Source: Clavibacter californiensis (GTDB taxonomy: Bacteria > Actinomycetota > Actinomycetes > Actinomycetales > Microbacteriaceae). Taken from it: a stretch of 64,000 nt of DNA. Under the pieces are notes generated by a model. It was not told the DNA's origin. It did not search any database and was given only the letters and a program-made list of their open reading frames with translations. The position numbers and the translations under genes are program-made. Numbering within the stretch: the first letter of the stretch is position 1; each line of letters opens with the position of its first letter. This document shows, piece by piece, positions 17,634 through 26,192 of this stretch. The stretch spans positions 2,790,001-2,854,000 of the forward strand of contig NZ_CP040792.1 of assembly GCF_021952865.1 (NCBI RefSeq), in the 5' to 3' direction.

Positions 17634-18404
17634 CTAGCGTGGGTCGTCGGCGCCGTCGTACGGACCGCCGACGCTCTCGCCGTCCTCGCCGGGGAACCGG
17701 CGCGACGATCGGCGCACGACGCCGACCACCACGAGCACGGCGGCCGCGAGGATCACGAGGCCGATGAGCACGAACACCCAGACGGGCGTGGTCTCCGCAG
17801 CGTCGACGAGCGGCACGGACTCGCCGGACTGCGCGTCCGAGGTGGGCGCGGGCGCCACGGTCTCCGCGCCCTGCGTCGTCAGGGTGCCCTCGGGCTCGGG
17901 CGTCGCGGTGGCCGCGCTGCCCGCCCAGGCGTCGCCGCAGGCCGGGGCCGCGGTGATGGCCGGGGTGCCCGTCGTGTCGCCGGTCGGCGCGTAGGTGAAG
18001 GAGTACGTGCCGTCGATGGGGTGGCTGTCGCTCGAGACTGCGCGCCACGTGACCTGGTAGGTGCCGGCCGTGCCGAGCGCGATGCGGGTCGTGGCGGTGG
18101 TCCCGTCGACGGCGACGCAGCCGTCCTCATGGAACGAGCCGTCCGAGGCGTTGACCACCTGGATCGCGAAGCCGGAGGCCTGCGCGTCGAGCGCGAGGAG
18201 CTCCTCGCTGAAGTCGAGCGCGATGGTGCCGGGCTCGTCCGTGACGGTGGCGTCGGCGGCGGGGGTGGATCCCACGAGCCGGTCGTGCGCCGACGCGGCG
18301 CCCGCCGGGATGAGCGCCCCGCCCAGCACGAGGGCCGCGGCTCCCGCGGCGAGCGCGGCACGACGGAGGAGGGACGGGGTGCGGAGGTGGTGCGGAGACG
18401 CCAT
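17634..18404 (-). CDS. CopC-domain copper-binding membrane-anchored protein
   Basis: A 256-residue protein with an N-terminal signal peptide ending at ...GAASA before HDRLVGSTPA. That puts the CopC copper-ligand His at or next to the mature N-terminus. The SSDSHPIDGTYSFTY block supplies the second Asp/His pair of the Cu(II) site. A Thr/Pro/Glu-rich linker (about residues 170-210) leads to one C-terminal TM (about 212-235) and a short cytosolic tail, the common stand-alone actinobacterial form without CopD. ATG 18404 fits the signal peptide. It probably binds copper outside the membrane. The adjacent broken CopY/BlaI-type gene hints at former copper-dependent control. Confidence 0.88.
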   Translation of the reverse strand: MASPHHLRTPSLLRRAALAAGAAALVLGGALIPAGAASAHDRLVGSTPAADATVTDEPGTIALDFSEELLALDAQASGFAIQVVNASDGSFHEDGCVAVDGTTATTRIALGTAGTYQVTWRAVSSDSHPIDGTYSFTYAPTGDTTGTPAITAAPACGDAWAGSAATATPEPEGTLTTQGAETVAPAPTSDAQSGESVPLVDAAETTPVWVFVLIGLVILAAAVLVVVGVVRRSSRRFPGEDGESVGGPYDGADDPR

Positions 18405-18507
18405 GGGTACATCATCCCCCGGGCCCGGGGCGACGCTCGGGCGGCGTCTGCGACGCCGCGCCGGTGCCCGTGTTGCGCCGAGGGCCGCGGCACGATGGAC
18501 TCGTCTG

Positions 18508-19809
18508 ATGCACACCGCACCGCAGGACACCCCCGGCGACGGCCCGGCGCGATCCGCCGGCCTCACCGCCGACGAGATCGACCGGATCCGCCGCGACTTC
18601 CCGCTCCTCGACTCGGAGGTGAACGGCCACCCGCTCGTCTACCTCGACTCGGCCGCCACCTCCCAGAAGCCGCGGCAGGTGCTGGACGCGGAGCGCGCGT
18701 ACCTGGAGCACCGCAACGCCGCCGTCCACCGCGGGGCGCACACGCTCGCGGCGCTCGCGACGGAGGAGTTCGAGGAGGCGCGCGAGAAGGTCGCGCGCTT
18801 CGTGGGCGTCGACGCGGGCGAGATCGTGTGGACCTCCAACGCGACCGAGGGGCTGAACCTCGTCGCGTACGGCCTCGGGAGCGCGGCCGCGCCGGCGTCC
18901 ATCCGCGTGCGGGAGGGCGACGAGATCGTCGTCACGGAGTCGGAGCACCACGCGAACCTCATCCCGTGGCAGCAGCTCGCGCTCCGCACGGGCGCCCGGC
19001 TGCGGTTCATCCCCGTCGACGACCAGGGCGCGCTGCGGCTGGAGACGCTGGGCGACGTGATCACGGAGCGCACGCGCGTCGTCGCGCTCGCGCAGGTCTC
19101 CAACGTGCTGGGCGGGGTCGCGCCGCTCGGCCCGGTCATCGCGCGGGCGCGGGAGGTCGGCGCCCTCGTCGTGCTCGACGCCTGCCAGTCCGTGCCGCAC
19201 CTGCCGGTCGACCTGCGCGCGCTCGACGTCGACCTCGCCGTGTTCTCCGGGCACAAGATGCTCGCGCCGACAGGCATCGGCGTGCTCTACGGTCGCCGCG
19301 CGGTGCTCGAGGCGCTGCCGCCGTTCCTCACGGGCGGGTCGATGATCACGACCGTGACGATGGAGGCGGCCGAGTTCCTGCCGCCGCCCCAGCGCTTCGA
19401 GGCCGGCACGCAGCGCATATCGCAGGTCGTGGCGCTGGGCGCCGCGGTCGACTACCTGGAGGCGGTCGGCATGGACCGGATCCAGGAGCACGGCCGGCGC
19501 ATCGGCGCGCGGCTGGTGGCGGGCCTCTCCGGGATCCGGGGCGTGCGCGTGCTCGGGCCCCACGACGACCGCATCGGGCTCGCGGCGTTCGACCTGGCGG
19601 GCGTGCACGCGCACGACGTGGGGCAGATCCTCGACGACCGCGGCATCGCCGTGCGCGTCGGGCACCACTGCGCGCAGCCGCTGCACCGCCGGCTGGGGCT
19701 CACCGCGTCCACGCGCGCGAGCGGGACCCTGCACACGACCGATGCCGAGATCGACCTGCTGCTGCAGGGCGTCGAGGACGCCGCCGCGTTCTTCGGGGCC
19801 GGCCGATGA
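18508..19809 (+). CDS. sufS: Cysteine desulfurase, SufS type
   Basis: A 433-residue PLP enzyme taking sulfur from L-cysteine for Fe-S cluster assembly. The PLP lysine lies in FSGHKMLAPTGIG and the catalytic cysteine in VGHHCAQPLHRRLGL near the C-terminus. The start is ATG 18508 (MHTAPQDTPGDGPARSAGL), about 20 residues before the conserved core. Its stop overlaps the sufU start by 4 bp, so it hands persulfide sulfur to SufU. The scaffold genes sufBCD are not in this window, so the pair appears detached from the main suf operon. Confidence 0.95.
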   Translation: MHTAPQDTPGDGPARSAGLTADEIDRIRRDFPLLDSEVNGHPLVYLDSAATSQKPRQVLDAERAYLEHRNAAVHRGAHTLAALATEEFEEAREKVARFVGVDAGEIVWTSNATEGLNLVAYGLGSAAAPASIRVREGDEIVVTESEHHANLIPWQQLALRTGARLRFIPVDDQGALRLETLGDVITERTRVVALAQVSNVLGGVAPLGPVIARAREVGALVVLDACQSVPHLPVDLRALDVDLAVFSGHKMLAPTGIGVLYGRRAVLEALPPFLTGGSMITTVTMEAAEFLPPPQRFEAGTQRISQVVALGAAVDYLEAVGMDRIQEHGRRIGARLVAGLSGIRGVRVLGPHDDRIGLAAFDLAGVHAHDVGQILDDRGIAVRVGHHCAQPLHRRLGLTASTRASGTLHTTDAEIDLLLQGVEDAAAFFGAGR

Positions 19810-20249
19810 GCGCTCCCGCGTCCGGCGGCGGCGCGCTGTACCAGGAGCTGATCCTCGACCACTCGCGCACGCCCGAGGGCCGGGGCGATCCCACCGGCTG
19901 GCCGCTGCACGCGCACCAGGTGAACCCGACGTGCGGGGACGAGATCACCCTCGGCGTCCGCATCGAAGACGGTCGGGTGGCGGAGATCGCATGGACGGGC
20001 CACGGTTGCGCGATCTCGCAGGCGTCCGCCTCGATGCTCGTCGGCGTGCTCGACGGCGCGGACCTGGACTCCGTGCGCGCGCGGGCCGAGGCGTTCCGCG
20101 AGGTCATGCGGAGCCGCGGCGCGTCGCACCTCGACCCGGAGGAGTTCGGCGACGCGGTCGCGCTCGACGGGGTCTCCCGGTACGTGGGGCGCGTCAAGTG
20201 CGCGATGCTGCCGTGGACGACGCTGGAGGAGGCGCTCCGCGCGGGCTGA
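19806..20249 (+). CDS. sufU: SufU, Fe-S assembly sulfur-transfer protein
   Basis: A 147-residue IscU-like protein. The three metal/persulfide-binding Cys are visible in PTCGDEITLGV, GHGCAISQASASML and GRVKCAMLPWTTLEEAL. The ~18-residue insertion between the second and third Cys regions marks it as SufU-type, a Zn-dependent acceptor of sulfur from SufS, rather than IscU. ATG 19806 overlaps the sufS TGA. Confidence 0.95.
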   Translation: MSAPASGGGALYQELILDHSRTPEGRGDPTGWPLHAHQVNPTCGDEITLGVRIEDGRVAEIAWTGHGCAISQASASMLVGVLDGADLDSVRARAEAFREVMRSRGASHLDPEEFGDAVALDGVSRYVGRVKCAMLPWTTLEEALRAG

Positions 20250-20352
20250 TCCGAGCCCGCCCGCACTTACCCGCACGGTCCGCGCGTGGGGCGGTGCAGA
20301 GTGGAGGGGCGGCGGCCGCCCGGGCCGGCGATCTGCGACACCAGGAGGATCC

Positions 20353-20748
20353 GTGGCCCCCGACGACGACATGCCGAGCACCATCCGCCGCTCCCCCGAG
20401 CACGCGCAGGCCACCTGGTCGGCGGCGCACCAGGCGGCCGAGGAGCAGTACGGATCCGGCGAGCGCGCCGAGCGCACCGCATACGCCGCCCTCAAGCACG
20501 GCTTCGAGAAGGTCGGCGACCACTGGGAGCCGAAGGAGTCGGCGGGGCCGTCCGACGCGGGCGCCGAGGACCGCGGCGCGGGCACGGCAGGCGGGGTCGA
20601 CGCGAACGCGTCGAAGGCGCACCTGATGGAGGTCGCGCGCCGCCTCGACGTCGCCGGCCGCAGCCGCATGACGAAGGATGAGCTGGTGGACGGGATCCGG
20701 AAGGCGAACGACCGGGAGACCCGGAAGGCGCGGCAGCGCGAGAGCTGA
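20353..20748 (+). CDS. ChaB-domain protein with C-terminal Rho-N-like domain
   Basis: A 131-residue basic/acidic soluble protein starting at GTG 20353 behind AGGAGG. Residues about 8-60 match the ChaB fold (MPSTIRRSPEHAQATWSAAH, then YAALKHGFEKVGDHWEPKE). Residues about 88-125 look like a Rho N-terminal/SAP-type helical motif (LMEVARRLDVAGRSRMTKDE, then LVDGIRKAN), which often binds nucleic acid. The two are joined by a Gly/Ala/Asp linker. ChaB was named for cation transport regulation but that role is weakly supported; nucleic-acid association is equally possible. Confidence 0.82.
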   Translation: MAPDDDMPSTIRRSPEHAQATWSAAHQAAEEQYGSGERAERTAYAALKHGFEKVGDHWEPKESAGPSDAGAEDRGAGTAGGVDANASKAHLMEVARRLDVAGRSRMTKDELVDGIRKANDRETRKARQRES

Positions 20749-20767
20749 AGCGGGGCGCCGGACGCGC

Positions 20768-21322
20768 CTAGGGCAGGTCGACCCGGAACAGCGCGCACTC
20801 CGTGTCGTAGTAGGCGCGCGTGCGGCCGAGGGGACGCATCCCGATCCGGCGGCACACCGCCTGCGACGGCGCGTTCGCCGGGTTCGTCACCGCGAGCACG
20901 CGCGTGAGCCCGCCCTCGGCCGCGTGCGCGAGCACCCGCCGGGCCGCCTCCGTCGCGACGCCGCGGCCCCAGGCGTCCGGATGCAGGTGCCAGCCGATCT
21001 CCGTCTCGCCGTCCTCCGGCGCGTCGCGGGGAGCGGGGTCGTCGCCGGCGAGGGGCGCGGCCGACGCGGGCAGGTCCTTGAGCAGCAGCGTGCCGAGGAG
21101 CGCGCCGCCGTCGCGGTCCTCGATCGCCCAGATCCCGCGCACCGGGTGCTCGAGCGCGGCGTAGCGGGCGGCGCGGGCGGCGGCCTGGGCGGGATCCGTC
21201 TGCACCGCACCCGTGCCGATCCACCGCATCACCTCGGGCCGTGCGTGCAGGTCGAGGAGGAAGGGAGCGTCGGCGTCCGTGAAGCGGCGGAGGAGCAGGC
21301 GGTCGGTCGCGAGGTCGGGCAT
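20768..21322 (-). CDS. GNAT-family N-acetyltransferase (RimJ/RimL-like)
   Basis: A 184-residue protein opening with LATDRLLLRRFTDADA, the usual start of Acetyltransf_3 proteins. The acetyl-CoA-binding motif A is HPDAWGRGVATEAARRVL (the GxGxA turn), followed by NPANAPSQAVCRRIGM and a C-terminal tyrosine-containing strand. It should acetylate a protein N-terminus, amino acid or small amine; the substrate cannot be read. It sits alone, convergent with the ChaB gene. Confidence 0.88.
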   Translation of the reverse strand: MPDLATDRLLLRRFTDADAPFLLDLHARPEVMRWIGTGAVQTDPAQAAARAARYAALEHPVRGIWAIEDRDGGALLGTLLLKDLPASAAPLAGDDPAPRDAPEDGETEIGWHLHPDAWGRGVATEAARRVLAHAAEGGLTRVLAVTNPANAPSQAVCRRIGMRPLGRTRAYYDTECALFRVDLP

Positions 21323-21368
21323 CGCCCCAGGCTAGGGGGACGTCGGTGGCTCCCCCTAGCGTGACGGC

Positions 21369-22469
21369 ATGCCCGAGCCGGTGGATGCGTGGTGGGCGCG
21401 GCGCCGCTGGTCGCGCGGCCTCGACGTGCCGTACCCGGTGGGCACCTACCGGGAGGCGTGGGCGTCGTTCCCCGTGCTCATCCGGCAGTACCACCCGGAG
21501 CTCAACCGCGGGATCACGCTGACGCAGGTGCCGCCCGCGGCCGACGTGCTCCTCACCTGGCAGTGCGATGTCGGGCACGTCTTCGTCGCGACGCCCGAGG
21601 AGCAGCGCAGGCGTCCGGGCCGCGAGCGCCGCCGCTCGTCGTGGTGCCCGGACTGCGCGGAGGCCGCGGCGCCGCGCACGCCCGTGCTGCCGATGGCGGA
21701 CCAGGTGCGCTGGCCGGGGGCGTCGCCGCTGGTGGCGGGGCCGGTGGCGGGCGGATCCATGGTCGGCGCGTCCGGCGCGTCCGACGGCTCGCCGTCCACG
21801 GCCGGCGGACCCGGATCCCCGCGTCCGCGGCGTGGCGCGCGCGACGGCCGGCCCGCGGTCGGCGGCACGTCCCGCGACCGGCGCGGGAAGGACGGCACAC
21901 CGAGCGCTGTCGATCCCGCCGAGCGACGCGGATCCCCCGCCAGGGCCACCACGCCGGCCCGCGCCCGCCGATCCCCCGCCCTCTGCGGGAAGACCCCCGA
22001 CCTCCCGGTCGGCGAGCCGTTCGCGAGCGCCTGCGCACCGCCGCCCGCGTCCGCCGTCGAGGAGCGCCTGCGGCAGGATCTGGCCGCGCGCCTCGATCAC
22101 ACGCCCGGCCTGAACGCCGTCCGCCTCGCCCGCCCGTTCTTCGAGCACCTCGAGGCGTGGCCCGACATCCTGCTGCCCGAGCTGCGCGTCGCGATCGAGT
22201 ACGACTCCACGGGCCGCCACGGCCTCGAGCACGTCGGCCGCCGCGAGGAGGCCGACCGGCGCAAGGACCGCGCGCTGCGGGCCGCGGGATGGGAGGTCAT
22301 CCGCATCCGCACCGGCAAGCTCACACCCCTCGGCCCCTACGACCTCTGCATCTCGGGCCTCACCCGCGGCACGGTCGACCAGCTCCTCGAGCGTCTGCGC
22401 GAGATCCGCGGTCCGCTCTTCGTGGACGCCTACCTGCGCGAGGTGCCGCCGTCGGCCGCAGCCGGGTGA
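21369..22469 (+). CDS. Zinc-ribbon (DUF4379-like) - DUF559/Vsr-like nuclease fusion
   Basis: A 366-residue protein in three parts. Residues 1-100 contain WxC..GH....WCPDC (Cys 66, His 70, Cys 93, Cys 96), a treble-clef/zinc-ribbon pattern as in DUF4379. Residues about 105-230 are a low-complexity linker rich in Gly, Ser, Pro and Arg. Residues about 231-355 form a PD-(D/E)xK-type fold: PDILLPELRVAIEYD (Asp 266, Glu 277, Asp 279), then RREEADRRKDRALRAAGWEV and IRIR, as in DUF559 and very-short-patch-repair-like endonucleases. A DNA-cleaving or DNA-processing role is inferred from fold only. It converges on another zinc/nuclease-like gene 18 bp away. Confidence 0.75.
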   Translation: MPEPVDAWWARRRWSRGLDVPYPVGTYREAWASFPVLIRQYHPELNRGITLTQVPPAADVLLTWQCDVGHVFVATPEEQRRRPGRERRRSSWCPDCAEAAAPRTPVLPMADQVRWPGASPLVAGPVAGGSMVGASGASDGSPSTAGGPGSPRPRRGARDGRPAVGGTSRDRRGKDGTPSAVDPAERRGSPARATTPARARRSPALCGKTPDLPVGEPFASACAPPPASAVEERLRQDLAARLDHTPGLNAVRLARPFFEHLEAWPDILLPELRVAIEYDSTGRHGLEHVGRREEADRRKDRALRAAGWEVIRIRTGKLTPLGPYDLCISGLTRGTVDQLLERLREIRGPLFVDAYLREVPPSAAAG

Positions 22470-22487
22470 GCCGTGCCCCCCCCCGCC

Positions 22488-23051
22488 TCAGCTGACCCGC
22501 AGCGCCAGCGCCTCGCTCCGCCAGCGCGCGAGCAGCTCCCACGGATCCGGCTGGCCCGCGGCGAGCGCGGCCACGTGTCCCCGCAGCTCCGCGTGGAGCT
22601 CGAACCACTCGGTGCGCGCGAAGCGCTGTCGCGCGAACTCCGCGTGCCGCGCCCGCTCCACCGCCCGGCCGCCGCGCTCGAACGCGAGCAGCTCGTCGTG
22701 CCGGAGCGTGCCGAGCCGCTGCCGCGGGTTCGCGCTGGTGCCGATCTTCAGCCGGTCACCGAAGCGGATGTAGTAGACGACGTCGACGCGCGGAGCCGCG
22801 AGCTCGCCGTCCGGGTGGTCGCCGTGTCGCCACTCGCACACCGCGCACAGCCAGCCCGACGGGTACCGGACGCCGAGGCGTGATCCGCACGCCGGGCACG
22901 GCGACGGCAGCACGTCCTCGACGCCGTGCGCGCGCTCCGCCCACGCGGCCGCGGCCACGAGGTGCGCGGCGCACAGGGGCACGGGTGCGCCGGGTTCAGC
23001 CACCGTGGCGCAGCCCTCGGCGAGGCAGAAGGCGGATCCGGTCGACGTCAT
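22488..23051 (-). CDS. Zinc-finger protein with GIY-YIG (T5orf172-like) domain
   Basis: A 187-residue protein. The N-terminus has Cys/His pairs (FCLAEGC, then PLCAAH) and a zinc ribbon (CPACGSRLGVRYPSGWLCAVC, i.e. CPxC at about 52-55 and CxxC at about 69-72). Residues about 90-155 match the T5orf172/MUG113 branch of the GIY-YIG superfamily: VYYIRFGDRLKIGTSANPRQ, then the conserved Glu in EWFELHAELR. The tail is helical. GIY-YIG domains nick or cut DNA, but some T5orf172 proteins are uncharacterised. It lies tail-to-tail with the DUF559 fusion gene. Confidence 0.75.
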   Translation of the reverse strand: MTSTGSAFCLAEGCATVAEPGAPVPLCAAHLVAAAAWAERAHGVEDVLPSPCPACGSRLGVRYPSGWLCAVCEWRHGDHPDGELAAPRVDVVYYIRFGDRLKIGTSANPRQRLGTLRHDELLAFERGGRAVERARHAEFARQRFARTEWFELHAELRGHVAALAAGQPDPWELLARWRSEALALRVS

Positions 23052-23110
23052 GCCCCGACGCTAGGCGCGGGCGCCGACACCGGCACACGCGGGAGGCGGC
23101 CCGGGACTCC

Positions 23111-23515
23111 TCAGCGCGCCGCCCGCACGACGACAGGCGCCTCGTCCTCGAGCCCGTGGCGGAGCTCGACGGAGGTCCACGGCACGGGGGCGTCGGCGAA
23201 GATCGGCTCGAGCACCCCCCACATGATGCGGCGGTCGGGCCCCACGAAGTACACGTCGTAGGAGTCCTCGCCGAACTCGTTGCCGTCGATCCATCCGGCC
23301 TGGAGCAGCTGCAGGGCGTCGTCGCCCGCGATCTCGGTCGCGGCCAGCGACTCGAACGCCTCGTACGCGGTCGCCGCCTCACCGGCCTCGAAGCGCAGCA
23401 CGACCCAGTCGTCGGGCTCGTCATCTCGGGTCCAAGGGCGCGCGACCGCGACGATCGCCATGGTCAGGCCGGTGAGGATCCCGGTGAGGAGGAGCGCCCG
23501 GATCCGCGGCGTCAT
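23111..23515 (-). CDS. Hypothetical membrane-anchored/secreted protein
   Basis: A 134-residue protein with one N-terminal hydrophobic segment (about residues 6-25, ALLLTGILTGLTMAIVAVA) followed by a small acidic domain. That domain has alternating short strands and helices (DDWVVLRFEAGEAATAYEAF, then ALQLLQAGWIDGNEFGEDSY). The Gly-Asn-Glu turn and the two-layer pattern are reminiscent of small DUF2007-like sensor domains, but I cannot assign it. ATG 23515. No operon partner. Confidence 0.6.
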   Translation of the reverse strand: MTPRIRALLLTGILTGLTMAIVAVARPWTRDDEPDDWVVLRFEAGEAATAYEAFESLAATEIAGDDALQLLQAGWIDGNEFGEDSYDVYFVGPDRRIMWGVLEPIFADAPVPWTSVELRHGLEDEAPVVVRAAR

Positions 23516-23731
23516 GCCCGCGCCCGTCCGGTGTCTGCTGCTGCTGCGCTCATGCGCCCTCCCCGTCCCGACGGCCGCCCTCGCGAGGCGCGACCTCCCC
23601 TCAGTATCCCCTGATGCCCTCCGGCGTCACGTGACGCCCGCGGCCCTGGACCGGGAACGGTCCTGATGGGTAGCTTTCCCCCACGAGCAGGCGGTCGGCC
23701 GGCTCCCCATCCGCTTCGCCGAAGGAGCGCC

Positions 23732-24154
23732 GTGTCCGAGCCGAGCACTCCCGAGCAGCTGATCGTCTCGATGGCGACCGTCTTCGACCTCATGGACGCC
23801 GCGACGCTCGACGCCTGGGAGGGCCTCACCGGCCTGCAGATCCAGCTGCTGCGCGTCGTCGCCACCGGCATGCAGGTGGACCGCCAGTCGCTCTCCATGT
23901 GGACCCGCACCTCGCGCGCCGCCCTCGTGCCGAGCCTCGCGGCGCTGCTGCAGCGGCGGATCCTCGTGGAGGAGACGGACGACGAGGGCACGCGCCTCGT
24001 CGTCGGGCCCGCCGGCCGGGATCTCCTGCAGACGGTGATGCGCGCCCGCATCGGCTGGATCCGGGGCGCCTGCGCGGCCGTGCAGCCGCCCGTCGACGAG
24101 GGCGAGCTCCGGCATGCGATCGGCGCGCTGCAGCGGATCGCCGACGGCGCCTGA
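23732..24154 (+). CDS. MarR-like winged-helix transcriptional regulator
   Basis: A 140-residue protein from GTG 23732, chosen because GAAGGAG lies 5 nt upstream; an in-frame extension has no RBS. The central region (LTGLQIQLLRVVATGMQVDR, then TRTSRAALVPSLAALLQRRI, then a beta-wing EETDDEGTRLVVG) has the helix-helix-wing layout of MarR proteins, with long helices at both ends for dimerisation. The match is moderate. It precedes an amino-acid permease gene on the same strand by about 70 bp and could regulate it. Confidence 0.6.
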   Translation: MSEPSTPEQLIVSMATVFDLMDAATLDAWEGLTGLQIQLLRVVATGMQVDRQSLSMWTRTSRAALVPSLAALLQRRILVEETDDEGTRLVVGPAGRDLLQTVMRARIGWIRGACAAVQPPVDEGELRHAIGALQRIADGA

Positions 24155-24226
24155 CCCGGGGATGCCACGGACGCCGGCCGATCCCGCCCCCTCGACCCCT
24201 CGCCATCACGCCCCTAGGGTGGGGAA

Positions 24227-25693
24227 ATGGCGAATCCCATCGAGGCCCAGGCACCCCCGAGATCCGAGCTGAAGCGCTCCATCACAGTCAAGCAGCTGTA
24301 CTTCTACGTGGTCGGCGACGTCCTCGGATCCGGCATCTACGTGCTCGTCGGCCTCGTGGCCGCGGCCGTGGGCGGCGCGTTCTGGATGGCCTTCCTCGTG
24401 GGCGTCTCCATCGCGACCATCACCGGCCTCGCCTACGCGGAGCTCGTCACGAAGTACCCGCAGGCCGCCGGCGCCTCGCTCTACATCAACAAGGCGTTCC
24501 GCAGCCCGGTGCTCACGTTCTTCATCACCATCTGCATGCTCAGCGCCAACATGGCCGCCGTCGGATCCCTCGCGGCCGGCTTCGTCCGCTACCTCAGCGA
24601 CCTCATCGGCCTGCCCGAGTCCGCGATCTGGGCGAGCACCGGCATCGCCGTCGCGTTCGTCGCCGTCATCACGGCCATCAATCTCATCGGCATCAGCGAG
24701 TCGGTCGTCGCGAACGTGATCATGACGTTCGTCGAGATCAGCGGCCTCATCATCGTCGTCGCCATCGGCGTGATCGCGCTGGTCGAGGGCGTGGGCGACC
24801 CGGCCGTGCTGCTGCAGTTCCAGGTCGAGGGTGGTCCCGGATCCGCCGTGCTGGCCGTGCTCGCCGGCGTCTCGCTCGCCTTCTTCGCCATGACGGGCTT
24901 CGAGAACGCGGCCAACGTGGCGGAGGAGACGATCAACCCGTCGCGCGCGTTCCCCCGCGCCCTCATCGGCGGCATGATGACCGCCGGCGTCGTCTACGTG
25001 CTCGTCTCGATGGCCGCCGCCCTCGCCGTGCCGATCGACGACCTCGCGGGCAACACGCTCCTCGAGGTCGTCCGCGCGGACCTCTTCTTCATCCCGGCCG
25101 CGGTGATGCTCGTGATCTTCGGCCTCATCGCCATGGTCGCCATCAGCAACACCGCGCTCGTGACCGTGGTGGCCCAGTCGCGGATCCTGTTCGGCATGGC
25201 CCGCGAGAACGTCGTCCCGGCGATCTTCGCCAAGGTGCACCCGGCCCGCCGCAGCCCGTACGTGGCGCTGATCTTCGGCGGCGCGGTGGTGGCCGGCCTC
25301 CTCATCATCGGCGCGGCGATCCGCTCCAGCCAGGCCGGCATCCCCGAGGACGAGCGGCTCGACATCGTCGACCGCCTCGCGACCATCACGGTCGTGTTCC
25401 TCCTCTTCATCTACGCGCTCGTGATCGTCGCGTGCCTGAAGCTCCGCGGCCACGACGAGCGCGACGACACATACCGCGCGAACACGGCGCTGCTGATCGT
25501 CGGGATCCTCGGGAACGTCGCCGTGCTGATCTACACGCTCGTCGACGACCCCGGGGCGCTGTTCTGGGTCGGCGGGCTGCTCGCGCTGGGGCTCGTGCTC
25601 TACCTCGCGCAACGCACGTTCGGCGCGAAGAAGCCGGACCTCGAGGCCGCGGCAGGCGTCGCCGCGGCCGGACCCACGGACAGGGAGGTCTGA
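24227..25693 (+). CDS. APC-family amino acid permease
   Basis: A 488-residue cytoplasmic-membrane transporter with about 12 TM helices. The APC consensus is visible in the first helices (VVGDVLGSGIYVLVGL, then AYAELVTKYPQAAGASLYIN) and in GFENAANVAEETINPSRAFP. The substrate cannot be read. It is followed 3 bp after its stop by a universal stress protein gene, a recurrent pairing in which the USP may modulate the transporter. Confidence 0.9.
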   Translation: MANPIEAQAPPRSELKRSITVKQLYFYVVGDVLGSGIYVLVGLVAAAVGGAFWMAFLVGVSIATITGLAYAELVTKYPQAAGASLYINKAFRSPVLTFFITICMLSANMAAVGSLAAGFVRYLSDLIGLPESAIWASTGIAVAFVAVITAINLIGISESVVANVIMTFVEISGLIIVVAIGVIALVEGVGDPAVLLQFQVEGGPGSAVLAVLAGVSLAFFAMTGFENAANVAEETINPSRAFPRALIGGMMTAGVVYVLVSMAAALAVPIDDLAGNTLLEVVRADLFFIPAAVMLVIFGLIAMVAISNTALVTVVAQSRILFGMARENVVPAIFAKVHPARRSPYVALIFGGAVVAGLLIIGAAIRSSQAGIPEDERLDIVDRLATITVVFLLFIYALVIVACLKLRGHDERDDTYRANTALLIVGILGNVAVLIYTLVDDPGALFWVGGLLALGLVLYLAQRTFGAKKPDLEAAAGVAAAGPTDREV

Positions 25694-25696
25694 CCC

Positions 25697-26152
25697 GTGC
25701 ACGTCATCGTCGCCACCGACGGATCCCAGGCATCGCTCCAGGCGGCCCGCCAGTTCCAGGTGATCGCGGACTCCCGCGAGATCACCGAGGTCACCGTTCT
25801 CGCGGTCGTGAGCCCGTACGCGGCCGCGCCGTTCGCCAACGAGCTCGGCCCGCGCCGCGCGACCGGCCAGACCGAGCTCAGCTACCGCCGCGACGCCGAG
25901 GCCGCAGTCGCAACGGTCGCGGCGGTCTTCGACGGCTGGGGCCCGACCATCCACCACGACGTGCGCAGCGGCTCCCCCGCCACCGAGATCATCCGCGCCG
26001 CCGAGGACCTCTCCGCCGGCCTGATCTCCATGGCCGCCGGCAGCCGCGGCCTCACCGCGACGATCCTCCTGGGCAGCACGGCCTCGCGCGTGCAGCATTC
26101 GGCGCCGTGCCCGGTGCTGATCTGCCGGCCGACGGTGCGCGGGCGGGGATAG
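25697..26152 (+). CDS. Universal stress protein (UspA family)
   Basis: A 151-residue single USP domain starting at GTG 25697. The N-terminal MHVIVATDGSQASLQAAR supplies the nucleotide-binding Asp and Gly/Ser turn. The C-terminal ATP motif GSRGLTATILLGSTAS is present, but the spacer between the second and third Gly is seven residues rather than the usual nine. Cotranscribed with the APC permease. Confidence 0.9.
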   Translation: MHVIVATDGSQASLQAARQFQVIADSREITEVTVLAVVSPYAAAPFANELGPRRATGQTELSYRRDAEAAVATVAAVFDGWGPTIHHDVRSGSPATEIIRAAEDLSAGLISMAAGSRGLTATILLGSTASRVQHSAPCPVLICRPTVRGRG

Positions 26153-26170
26153 CGCGGCGGAGCCATGCGG

Positions 26171-26192
26171 GCGACGTCGACGTCGACGTCGC
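26171..26192. repeat. 22-bp perfect palindrome built on GTCGAC
   Basis: The 22 bases at 26171-26192 are self-complementary with no loop; the core is overlapping GACGTC and GTCGAC units. It begins 18 bp after the USP stop and lies about 160 bp before the next permease start. It could be a terminator, an operator for a dimeric regulator or a methylation/restriction target cluster. Function unknown. Confidence 0.7.
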
